From: Flammula alnicola
Lineage: Eukaryota; Basidiomycota; Agaricomycetes; Agaricales; Strophariaceae
DNA length: 44,656 bases
Reading direction: 5' to 3'
Assembly (NCBI GenBank): GCA_015499995.1
Contig: JADNRV010000371.1
Coordinates: 1 to 44,656 of the forward strand
The notes under the pieces were generated by a model. That model saw nothing but the letters and a program-made list of their open reading frames with translations. It was not told where the DNA came from and did no database searches. Position numbers and translations under genes: made by a program. Numbering within the stretch: position 1 is the first letter of the stretch; the number at the start of each line of letters is the position of its first letter. Positions 22,149-32,887 of the stretch are shown piece by piece.

Positions 22149-22718
22149 TTATTTACTGGGCGGTCCTGTGCAAGGGACCTCATTGTTAGGACATTCCCCG
22201 TCCAATACAGCTGTACAGCCACCACAATCATTGGGCTACGTTGTATCATGTCAGTCAGAAAGCCGCAATCTGCGAGCCTACAAATAACTGACACATACCA
22301 ACTCTATCCCAGCCAAGGTGGCTTCAGCGATGCAGTCCGCACCTTGAGCAGCTTCCTTAATGACGTCTTTCTCTGTTAATTTATTCGTTCCAGTGGTTAG
22401 AATATGTCAAACATGTTGTCGAAGAACTTACGAGCACTCTCATCATCAAGGTCTTTCAATGCTTCGGCACATGCAGTAATCTGTAAGGGAAGCTCGGCCA
22501 ACGCGACGATGCAGCCTGCCCTCCAGATGACCCATAAAGCATCATTAAGAAACAAGATTAATGTATTTCCGAGTCGATACGGAAGTGGGAAGAGGCTTAC
22601 CCGCAATCTCGCATTCAGGCTCTTTTTGCTGTCTTTTCAGCTGCAGCTTTCTTGGGCTTGCCACAGAGTCGGATATCAACAGGGTAGCAATGAGTGCGAA
22701 GGATAGAAGAAAACGCAT
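22149..22718 (-). CDS. Small secreted 8-Cys protein, copy B
   Basis: Paralogue of 7757-8338 with the same four-exon structure, read from ATG 22718 to TAA 22149. Signal peptide MRFLLSFALIATLLISDSVA, pro-segment with KR, then a mature domain keeping all eight Cys (PEC, GCIVAL, TACAEAL, ADCIAEA, NDCGGC, GEC, VPC). The loop between Cys 3 and Cys 4 is rewritten: ENNSTDPNGVNLEIEG in copy A against DDESAQKDVIKEAAQG here, while both ends of the loop are conserved. In the signal/pro region I count about 11 amino-acid-changing and 5 silent differences. The gene looks intact. As for copy A, a calcium-binding-protein-like fold (PF12192) is likely but unproven. Confidence 0.75.
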
Positions 22719-23405
22719 AGTGAAATAAATGAGACAATTAAACGCTTGATTGAGCACACTGCTTCTTGGGGTATAATGTCTCCATCTCATTATCGTTTAA
22801 ATACTTGTAGGATCATGGTGAGAGACTAGGATTGACTAAAATAGATTACCGTCTCCATCTCCCACTAAATTTTATGCTTCCAGTCGTTGGGGGTGGGAAA
22901 AACCACATCTGTATACATAGTTCTAGCCAAGTTGCGGCTCTGAAGGCAGCCGGTAAGGATGCACGAGTATAAGCGCTAGACATGCATCTGGTTACAGCTA
23001 AGCTTGCCTTCTATCTTCTCAGGTTGTAGGCCACGATTTAAGATTTGATTTAGCAGCCCGGCGAAATGCATTGTGCACCTGCCTTTTGGGGATAAGGTAG
23101 AGAGGACCTCTACCTTAGCGTGGGCTCAGAAATTTAAGCGCCCAATTTCAAACCACGAAATTCCTGATGATTGGCGATTCAGAGCGACTGACTACAAATT
23201 TATTTACTCTTGCTAGTCGCACTCATTAACATGTCAGTTAAGAGAGATGTCCCAGCTGCCCTCGTTATAGCCTTCTTACAGACGAAGTGACCTATGCCAT
23301 ATGCTACTATGTATGGAACATTGAGGCTGTCATCAGCCCCTTCTCGCTTGTTAAGTGAAATCCTCCATAATACATCAATACGTCATAAGTACAGATCAAG
23401 CAACT

Positions 23406-23541
23406 CCATCTCGTCCTCACACAACTACTTGTTCCGGGCCGCTCAGCTTTCAAGTACTATTGCTATAGGCATCGCTAAATTTGCATAGTTCATAATGAAC
23501 ACGAAACCGTGGAGCACAGTGTGAGCAAAATAAATGTTGGA
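23406..23541. mobile_element. 136-bp insertion specific to arm B
   Basis: Between CAACT (23401-23405) and GAGGGCTT (23542-23549) arm B has 136 bp missing from arm A, where the two flanks are adjacent near 7070. The inner ends show a 7-bp inverted match (CTCACAC at about 23414 and GTGTGAG at about 23518). This is weak evidence for a tiny inverted-repeat element; an arm A deletion is equally possible. Confidence 0.3.
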
Positions 23542-23908
23542 GAGGGCTTTAAGTCACTCCTTAATTTTCAGACTTTTTTTTTCCGTTGACAAGTTCTGCC
23601 TTCTAGATACTCACAGCTGACTACTGGCGTGAAAGCGATTCGCTCTTTTGGCTCACACAAGAAGATTCATGCTTACTTTCTAGCCTGATTGTCAAATTTT
23701 AGGCCCCGGGTAACCAAGGTATAACATGTGAAGTGTACTAAACTCATTTTCACTGTCAAACTTGATTTGGGCGTTTCTATTTTAGGAGTCATAGCTCAGG
23801 AGGCCGTAGTTTATTATATGTTGAAGTAGAACCCTGAAGAGTTCTCGAAGATAATTCGGGGTGCTACGACGCAATGGACATAAGTGGATTTAATCAACCG
23901 GGATTTAA

Positions 23909-26900
23909 CTATTGCGAAGCTTCTATCCAATTGTCGGCGCTCAGAGGTGCAGAAGCTGATCAAAAATTCGCACAGGCATTAGAAAATAATATCATTAAAG
24001 ATACTTGATGCGTGCTTTGCGTACCAGGATGAGACATATCCGTTCGATATACGACCATCTTCCATTGTTCTCTCTGCATCTTCTTGTACCATTGCTGGTT
24101 CATCTTCCACGAAATCTCCCCCGTCCGCAGATTGACCGACTCTTGACTGAGGATGATCTGTACCTGCATGGTACGGAGATCTGGATCGCCCTCGAGTAAA
24201 CGAGAGATCCGAGATGCTAGCTGCTCCGCATCGAAGGTTGGATTGGGCGCGTAAAATAAGAGTCCTATTGATCTAATGAATGGTGAAGACAAAGGCCCTC
24301 TGAGAGAATCTCGAGAGAAATCTCGGGGCTTGACACGAGCCTTGTAGGTTTGAATATCTTGGAGAGTGGGATAGTCTTGAGGTAACGACATGGAAAATGG
24401 AAGGGCGGACTGTACAGATGCGAGAATGACTTCAACGTTTGCCTGCCATACACGGAGATTGACTTTACGCGCGACCTTGCGCTTCCGCGGCTCGTTTGGA
24501 GGTACAGGGAGAAGACCCAAATAGGGTGTCGCATCAGTAACTAGGTTGTCGGACACGATGTATTGCACGAAGTCGCCTAACCAATGTGCCGGGAATCCTA
24601 CCCGATGCAAATGGATCAGAACTTGGAAAAAAGCAGTAAGGTTGTTTGGGAGTTCAATTCTTGGCGAAGGAAGAGAAGGCGCATTACACAGAATGCACAG
24701 CAAGAGATCTGCCAGCCACGCGTGAAGTTCTCTCTTCGACGCCAATTCATCTAATGGTCGAGGCAGCGGTAAGGGCGTAACGACAATGTCGCCAAAAGGG
24801 GAAGAATCTCCGTCCATTAGGTTGCCGCCCAAGAATCGGGGCAGGTCGCGTGGATGCAAGAGCGTGTAACTGCGCCATCAGCACCATGAAATATAGGGTA
24901 CGAAACTCGGCGGAGCGACTTACTTATAGCATATTTCAGCAATGGACTTGAAAGCCGGGCTGTTAAGAAGACAGTTGCATGATACTAGTGCCTTAAGGTT
25001 ATGGGAAAGGTGAGGAACCAAATCCACTACAATATTAAGAACTCCGTTTGTGTAATCACTAGTACAAGACTTTGAGTTGACGTGAGGATTACATTGTGGA
25101 TCAGAACTTACGGAACGTTGCTCAACCACATTCGCGTAAAATCAGTGGGGGACCCGTTGGGACGCGGTCCAAGATCTCCTGCAAAGAGCCTAGGCAGTGC
25201 GGTTGTCACGTCCGCAGCGACGAGCTCCAATGTAAGCCTATCCTGCAATACGCCGATCGACTCGCCGACGAGATCGAAAAACTTCCTGGAAACCGAGAAG
25301 GAAGTCATTCCTGAAACGGATCTCGGAAGTTTCTGATAACGACCCATAAACTCGAGGAAGGTAATTAGAGTGTCGTATGGGTTGGTGCAGAGTTTGAGAT
25401 ATCCGTTGTCTTCTACGAGATCGGGATGCTCCGTTGAGTTTTTGTCCTGAGTTGTACGCGTAACTATGTGCTCTGGGTATAGCGCCAATAGTAAAGGACT
25501 CACGAAAAGTGTTGGATTGACTTTCCAGGTGTCTTCTATCTCCTTGGCCGCTGCTTTGTAGGCGCTGCGAGGAGCCGCGTTGAATGGCGTCGCGGTTGCG
25601 AGCTTGGCCAGAGCAGGATGCCGCGAAACCAAGGCCTTGGGGGGTAGGAGAATCTTAGTTTTATCGTAGATAATTCCCTCTGCTTCAGGGTCATCATACG
25701 CATTCAAGGTATCCTCTGCAAGGCCTTTCGCTAGCTTTTTGCGATCGGAATTGGCCGCAAGATGCAGCGGCGGGCCTAGCCCTTGCGAATTGAGGGCCGA
25801 GTTAGTCTGCAGGAATAGTTTTGTCGATTTCGGAAGTGGTGAAGACCAGTATTTGAGAACTTCCACAGTAGCCGGGATACTTTGCTCATTGATGTGGAGA
25901 GAGATTAGCATTTTTCGTTTTCTTGGTTCCAAAAGTTCGTCAGCTAAAGTTTCGGCCGCGGCGACGAATCTGCGGATTGATATTGAGAGGTAAGTATTCA
26001 TCATATCAACAAGAAACTCACATTATGTAGCAGTATTCCGGCATTACCAAGGACATATACACATAAAAAAGCGTAGTATGGAGTTCCAGTTCAAGTTGGC
26101 TCTGCAGACCTTCATTCCGCCGAGTTTCGATAATTCTTAAAACTAAGGCAAGGACAATAAGGGTACGAGCCAACGTCGCAGGATGAATGTCCACCAGGGT
26201 CATGTGAAGATCGACTGAATTGCGTTGTTCGGGAAGAGGAAGATTACGTGTGCTGTCTGCAACATCGATCAACGTCCCAAAGACATGACGAGCTGCGAGA
26301 GATTTGGTGGTCAGGATGACGTCTAAAACTCCTCGATGTGCCAGTGAACACACCATCGCCTGAGCCTCCGAAAAGAAAAGACAGCTTTTTGCGTTCTTCG
26401 TCCGCAAAGAATTCCAACTTGATGGAATCAGAGTCGTCCCTCACTCCGTTGATACCATCCAGAAGGGAACGGACGCGATCGTGGCCGAACTGGAAAGATG
26501 AACGTGAATCTCATGCGTTATTCGCCCAGAAGCAAGGAGCTGTAAACAACATACATTATATAGTTCGTTGACCGGATCTCTTTTAAACGTTTAGGAGTGA
26601 GCGTACGGAATGATGCAGTGACTCACGATGGAGACTTGAAGATGGACATTGCTCTGAGACGTGCTTTGGCGTCAGATATCGAAGCATTGCATTCTCCAGC
26701 AGTGTGGCGAGCGCACTCCTCACGTATGGACAGCCAGTGCTTCCAGATTGATACCATTTCCGCAACTTTGACTGCGCCAAATTCGCCATTTTCATCCCGT
26801 CCCAAGAACACAAAGTTTTCGATATCGGCTTCAATTGCCTTCGCTTCGGGAGTCTGCATGTTCTGAGAACCGGCGGAGATAGGACTTGGAGACAAGACGT

Positions 26901-27340
26901 GCAGTGGCATTGACTTGTTGGAGAAGCCATTGATTCGGGCCTTGGCAAATCGTGTAGCAAGTTTGAGTGCAAGAGGATCTGTTGTCGGCGGTGTGGTGGG
27001 CTCTCCGTTGACCGCATGTTGAGCACGCAAGCCTTGCCAAGAAACAACTATAGCTTGAACACATTGAAGATACTTCCCAAGCTCGTATTGAACGGCGCTA
27101 AGGTTGGAGGCATGTTTGAGTGTTTTGGGATCAAGCCTAGTTGCCTGTAAAGTGGGAAGAGTCAAGACGCGATCAACGTCGGCCTTTCCCAGCAACAGTC
27201 CCTACCTCGTTGAAAAAATTCTCAGCTCTGAAAAAGTGGAATGTTGTGAGATGTGAAGCAGTGCTTTTCCGATTTATGTACTTAGTTAATTGTCCCGCCT
27301 TGTAACTGGCATTACCCTCTTGATGAGCTGCCTCTGCCAT
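23909..27340 (-). CDS. TPR-DUF4470 protein, paralogue 1
   Basis: From ATG 27340, MAEAAHQEGNASYKAGQL and, after an intron, 'NEATRLDPKTLKHASNLSAV' form TPR motifs. A charged linker follows, then 'FQFGHDRVRSLLDGI' and 'LSFLFGGSGDARHVFGTL' leading to 'HMTLVDIHPATLARTLIVLA' (about 26150-26480). This Gly-rich loop followed by an acidic strand is the DUF4470 module, related to the N-terminal domain of dynein axonemal assembly factor DNAAF3 (Pfam PF14737) and shaped like a Rossmann methyltransferase core. A long C-terminal half ends with 'GEISWKMNQQWYKKMQREQW'. The final exon is inferred: a donor after YRTDMSHP and an acceptor near 23960 give the ending APLSADNWIEASQ and TAG 23909, which aligns with paralogue 2. 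The function is unknown. The 3' end is only about 115 bp from the edge of inverted-repeat arm B. Confidence 0.8.
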
Positions 27341-27693
27341 TGTGGATGTGTATTGGTATAAGTATTCTCGAGGTCAAAGCGATGTGTAGGGTGTTAAAGA
27401 TTCGAAAGAGAGAAGGAGAAAGCAGCATGTACTACGTATGGTCCTTTTGTGAGGTCTCGCGACGCATGGACCATCAGCTAAATAGGAGCCATAAAGTCAC
27501 ATTACTACGGTGGCTTCGACCTAATTATATGCATCTCAGGAGAGCGCACGTCCATTCGCGTATACTGAGGTAAATATGCGAATACCTAATTCAATGGGCT
27601 CCGAGTTCCTTCGACTCACTACCCAGGGCTCAACAGGTACAGTAATTCAAAAAAAAAGCGAGTACGTGAAGGGACAGGGACGCTACCTAAACA
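27341..27693. other. Spacer between the tandem TPR-DUF4470 genes
   Basis: The 353 bp between the start of paralogue 1 and the stop of paralogue 2 are expected to contain the promoter of paralogue 1. Short frames here have no family resemblance. Confidence 0.5.
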
Positions 27694-30600
27694 TCACGCT
27701 GAAACCGCTTGCCACTTGTCAGCTCTCAGAGGTTCAGTCACTAGGCATAAACAGTCAGCCATCGGACCACAGTTGATATGAATTGAGCATCAACGTACCG
27801 GCCGAAGACAGGTCAGTTCGGTAAGCGACCATATTCCACCGCTCTGTCACCATCTTCTCGTTCCAGGATCGACTCATTTTCCATGAAATCTCGCCCGTTC
27901 GCAGATCAACGGCTTCTTGACTAAGCATGATCTGGACTTGTACATTGCCAAAAATCGACTTTCCCTCGAGAATGTCGGGTACATGGGCCGCCAACTTGTG
28001 GCCATTGATATCGAGACGAGGTTCGTAAAATATCAAACCAACCGAGGCGATGAAAGGAGACGATAAAGGGTACAATAAAGGGTTTTGACGGATATCGATG
28101 GGCCTAACAGTCGCCTTGTATGCTCGAACGTCGTCGAACGTGGGATAGTCTTGAGGCAGGATGATAGAGAACGGAAGCGCAACCTTCACAGATGAGAGGA
28201 TAACCTGCAGCTCCGCTTGCCACGCGTAAAGGTGAACCTTTCGCGGGGTCACCCGCTTCTTGGCTTCTTGAAGAGGTGTTGGGAGTAGATCCAGATAAGG
28301 CACGACGTCGGCGACCAAAGTATCCGAAATCATGCACTGGACAAAATCACTTATCCAGTGTGAACGGAATCCCACGCGGTTCAGATAGACTAGGACATGG
28401 AAGTAGGCGTTAAGATTGCTGGGCATCATGATCCTGTAAGGCGTAGGCCGAGACCTGCCGTTGCAGAGCGTACAAAGCAAGAGATGAGCCAACCAGGTTT
28501 CAAGCTCTTTTCTCGATGCTAGCTGCTCTAATGGCCGAGGGAGGGGCAAGGGAAGAAGGGCGATGTCGCCATTTGCTGCACCCCGGCCATTCATAACTTG
28601 GCAGCCGAGAAATCGAGGCAGGTTTTCAGCATATAGCAGAGTGTGGCTAACAAACAACGTCAACATCGAGTCGCGTGTCAAAAAAGACAACAACACCTAC
28701 TTGTAACAAAATTCATTGATAGACTCATACGACCTCGTATTGAGGAGGACGTTGGACACGGCCACACCATTGGGTTGAAGGTAAGGGACTAAATGTAGGG
28801 CCGTGTTCAAGATACCATTTGTGTAATCGCTAATGCAGTCAGGTCACCGTCAGTCTAAGTGTTTACTATCCAGTGAGATGAAAGTCTCACGGAACATTGC
28901 TGAGCCACATCCGCGTGAAATTCGCCGGAGATCCTTCAGGTCGTCGACCCAAGTCACCAGCGAGCAGCTTGGGGATTCCAGTAATTACGTCCATTGCGAC
29001 CAACTCCATCTTGATGTTACCCTTCAAGATATCGATAGAATCCGCAACTACTTCGAAGAATCGATTCATGATGGAAGCGCCGCTCTTTGCAAAGGAAGGA
29101 GAATAAAAGCTAATGATGAAATCTGAAAACGAGAGCAGGGTATCATATGGGTTAGAAGGAATTCGTGGATAGCCTCCTTCTCCACCGAATTGAAGATTTT
29201 CTGTGGTGTATTTGTCCTATAAACAGAACATGAATGATTTGATCGGGAGGCTAAGAGGGAATCATACGAAGATGACTGGGTTGGGTTTCCAGTTTTTCTC
29301 TATCTCCAACATGGCAGCGGCGCGGACAGGTGCAGGTGCAGAACGGTATGACCTCAATAGCACAGCCAAGGCCGGATGTCGCGTCAATAGAGATCTTGGG
29401 GGAAGCAAGACTGTAACGAGATCATAGACCATGCCTTCGATGATTGGACTGCTGTATAGTTTATCGAGAGAATCTGCATCAGTGGAGTTGCATAGGCTAT
29501 CGTTATAGTTTTGAAGGCCATAGCTATCCTTTGCCTTCGGCTGCGTCTGTCGGATTCTTTCAATGAAGACCTTTGTTGATTTGGGAAGGGGATTAGACCA
29601 GTATCGCAAAACTTCGACAACCGCAGACAGGCAGTACCCATTGACGTGTACCCATTCTGAGAAACAATGAGTACCCAGCGGGAGATTAGAAGCTAATTCC
29701 TGCGAAACATCCATGACTCTTCAAGGTGTAAATAACGTCAGATCAATGAGAAACGGCAGTGAAAATAGTCTCACATTTTACGACAATAATCGGGCATCAA
29801 CGCCGCCATGAGGACGTAGAAAAGAGTAGCGTGGAGCTCTGCGCGTCTCGCCTCATCTCCAGATTTTCGGGTCTGCAAGACCTTTTCAATGAGCGCTAAC
29901 ATAACCAGCGTTCGGGCTATGGTCGCCGGGTGGATGTCCACCAAACATAGATGGATCCTCAGAAGGGGTTGTAACTCGGACCGAGGGAAGCCTTGATGGG
30001 TAACCATGGCCCTAAAATGAACCAATGTCCCAAAGACATGGCGAGCTGTCCAATGCCATTACATCAACAACAAACAAAAAACCCAAGACATGGAAGTATA
30101 CGACTAACCATCGCCCGAGCCTCCAAAAAGGAATGAGAGCTTGTCAAAATTCCCTAATTCATGCCGATGGTCGAAGATCTTGGAATCAGGTCCCGTCTCA
30201 TTGTCTACCCCATCCAAGATTGAACGGACGGGGTCATGGCCAAACTGTAAGAGCAGAAGTTGAATAAAATACGGCAAAAGTATCAGGGTATGGGTCCGAC
30301 TTTAAATAACTCCATGGTCGGGTCGCTATTAAATATTCAGAGCTCAGAATAAATCAGTCTGGGGAAAAATAGAATAGACTCACGAGGCTGATTTGAAGAT
30401 AAGGAGGCCCCTCAAACGAGCCTCCGAGCTGCCAAGAGTCACTCCACACTGTTCAGGGGTATGCAGGGAGCAATCATCACGAATGCATCGCAATTGTTCC
30501 CACGCCATCCTCATTTCACTTATTTTTGGGCCGACAACGTTTTCAGGACGTTCTAGCATGACGAACTTATCGATATCGGTTTCGAGAACCTTGGCAAGCT

Positions 30601-31088
30601 GTTTCTGGTTTGCCTCTTTCGCAGATTCGACGCTTATCGATGATTCATGGCGAGCGATAGTCTTGTTCGCAAAGCCATTCATTTTCGCTTTAGCAAAGCG
30701 CGTCGCAAGTTTGATGCCGAGGATGTTAGTTGGAGGGGGCGTAGCAGGTTTCCCGTCGACTGATCGTTGAGATCGCAAGATTTGCCATGCAAGAACAACC
30801 GATTTGACTGCCGAAATGTATTTTCCCTGTTCATAATACGCTGCACTGAGATTCGAGGCATATTTTGGGTCCTTGGGTTCAAGTCTTGTGGCCTGAAAGC
30901 GAAGTTAGTCGAAATCTCGTAAGGGAGATATCAGTCCAAGGTAATCACCTGGTTATAAGCTTTCTGAGCTCTACAATTCCAATTCCCAGAGTTAAGTCGA
31001 TGGCCCAAAACAATACGAGTGTTGCTCACTTCATGAAGTCTCCAGCTTTGTAGAAGGCATTGCCCTCTTGATTAGCTGCCTCCGCCAT
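27694..31088 (-). CDS. TPR-DUF4470 protein, paralogue 2
   Basis: Tandem paralogue of the previous gene, starting at ATG 31088 with MAEAANQEGNAFYKAGDF, then 'RLEPKDPKYASNLSAA' TPR sequence. The DUF4470 core is clear: 'LSFLFGGSGDARHVFGTL', then 'RIHLCLVDIHPATIARTLVM' and 'LHATLFYVLMAALMPDYC' (about 29770-30200). The C-terminal half keeps 'KLLAGDLGRRPEGSP', 'FTRMWLSNVPDYTNGILN', 'LPRFLGCQVMNG' and 'GEISWKMSRSWNEKMVTERW'. A last intron donor after DLSSA gives the ending VTEPLRADKWQAVSA with TGA 27694. Similarity to paralogue 1 runs along the whole length, so this is a tandem duplication older than the inverted repeat. There is no signal peptide; the protein is probably cytosolic. Function unknown. 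Confidence 0.8.
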
Positions 31089-31584
31089 TGAAGTCGTCTC
31101 TCGAAAAATTCTCTTTCAATGCGTAAAAGAGATGAAGTCAAAGATAGCATCTATTGACCCTGCAAGTAAAGTTTGAAAGTTCTTCTGCCGCGACACGTGT
31201 GGTTTGTAGCCTGCAACACGGAAAGTCACAGCGAAGCAGAGCCATCGACGCGTTAAAAGTGACAAAGAGAGTAAAGGAGCATGCCAAACAACCTTCACGT
31301 TGTCTCTTCCCGAGTACTTAAGCGGGTCTATAGTTGTTCTGGTGGAAAGGTGAGCGCTGACGGTCACTGGTGAGCCTTGCAATTCTTGTCACGCAGTGTT
31401 CGAACTTCGCGTCACACACACACTAATGTGGCACATGATCAAGAAGCATCGCGCGCTTCCGTTGACATTGATGGGCCATCAAAGTGAAGGAACCGGCCGA
31501 ATTTAAAGCAGCAAGTTAAGTCACCCAGCCAACACCCAGCAGCATAACCTTTCTCTACTACAAGCTTATCCGATTTCAAGGAAC
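31089..31584. promoter_or_regulatory. Divergent promoter region
   Basis: The 496 bp separate the starts of paralogue 2 (minus) and the thioesterase gene (plus), so both promoters must lie here. No gene and no sharp core element was identified. Confidence 0.5.
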
Positions 31585-32650
31585 ATGTCTACCCCTAATA
31601 TTTGCGTATCCGACTCTGGACTGGAGTGTCTAATCTATAACCCAGTTAAACCGCATACGGCGACTATCTTGTTCCTTCATGTGAGTAGCAAATTGGTAAT
31701 ATTACTCTATTGTATCTAATCAACCACCTATGGTTATCGATATGGCTGTCTATTCGTCCTACAGGGTTTGGGAGATAACGCAAGAAATATCGGTCCCTTG
31801 TTATCGCCGTTAACCCAACATCCGAGTCTTTCCCATGTTAAATTCATACTTCCAACTTCGTGAGCTTTTGATCGTCCCTCTCGATCATCTTGACAATATT
31901 CATGACCTCTCATTCTTTTCAGGCCACTTATGTCGGTAACAGGAATGAAGGGACGGACTATACCCTGCTGGTGAGTTCGATTCAAGGCCCCTGAACGGTG
32001 GCCCACCGATACGTTGTGCAATGTCAGTTGACTTCAGATTCACAGGTTCGATGTTTACTCTTTTGACTACGTCAATCGTCCGGAAGATGAGAAGGGACTT
32101 TATCGAGCCGTTGGCTTCATTAACGAGCTCATATCCAAGGAAGAGAAAGAGTACAATATACCCTCCAATCGGATCATTGTTGGAGGACTGAGCCAAGGTG
32201 GTGCTGTTTCCATTTTCACGGCGCTTACAACTGAAAGGCCGCTCGCTGGCCTCTTCCCGTTGAGCACATATATTCCATTGCGGAAGAAAGTTCCCGAGGT
32301 GAATTTTTAATGCGTTTTGTTCTGTCATGCATTCTTTCCATTCAAATTTGTCTAATTCCTCTTTCTGCTGTCAGATCGCGACCGCCTTTGCGAAAAGGAT
32401 CCCAATATTTTGGGCACATGGCACAGAAGACCAACAAGTTGACCACGACACCTGGAAAAACTTTGCGGAAATATTGGCTTCGCAGCTTAGTGTCCCATTT
32501 ATCACTGACACAGAAATTGTACAATCAGGTCGTAGTGGTGTGCAAGGCCTAGAATTTCGCAGTTACCAAGGGTTGGGACATTGGATCATCGATGACGAAT
32601 TGCAAGACTTGGCGACTTGGGCGTCCAATTTAATACCAGATACTGTATAG
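31585..32650 (+). CDS. Acyl-protein thioesterase (APT1-like)
   Basis: Serine hydrolase that removes palmitate from proteins at membranes; APT1/lysophospholipase family. From ATG 31585: MSTPNICVSDSGLECLIYNP, then 'ATILFLHGLGDNARNIGPLL' across an intron (the oxyanion 'HGLGD'), 'HVKFILPTS' joined to 'PLMSVTGMKGRTIPCWFDVY'. The nucleophile elbow is 'IIVGGLSQGGAVSIF' (Ser, near 32185-32210), the acid is in 'FWAHGTEDQQVD' (near 32405-32440) and the catalytic His in 'SYQGLGHWIID' (near 32570). Stop TAG at 32650; about 240 residues, normal for the family. All three triad residues are present. Four or five short introns. Confidence 0.93.
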
Positions 32651-32887
32651 GCCTCTGAGTTCCGAGTTCGATATAATTTTCCTATGATCATATCCTGTCA
32701 AGTCGAATTATGAATACTTGATTGTTACCGTATTATCTATCTCTTGTCGAACTCGAAAATTGAAATGCCGAAACTGCAAAGACATCTAGAAATCTAGCTT
32801 CATCGAAAACACTTCGAAAAACCGGCGTTCTTTCACTGACGAAGAGCCGACGCCTTGTACTCGTCATGTAAACAATGAAGACGAAAT

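Larger units (their letters stand above)
19931..23792 (-). repeat. Inverted duplication, arm B (about 3.86 kb)
   Basis: Reverse complement of arm A (6818-10562), with WRAP53-like gene, secreted-protein gene and a conserved non-coding flank in mirrored order. It is slightly longer because of indels and a 136-bp insertion (23406-23541) absent from arm A. Outside 19931 and 23792 the two loci share no sequence. Confidence 0.93.

Noticed and set aside
6818..23792. Inverted repeat as an assembly artefact (one locus assembled twice)
   Set aside because: The arms differ by many substitutions, several indels, a 136-bp block and different flanks, and both keep open genes; a duplicate of the same reads would not look like this. 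Collapse or two-haplotype mixing cannot be excluded without reads.
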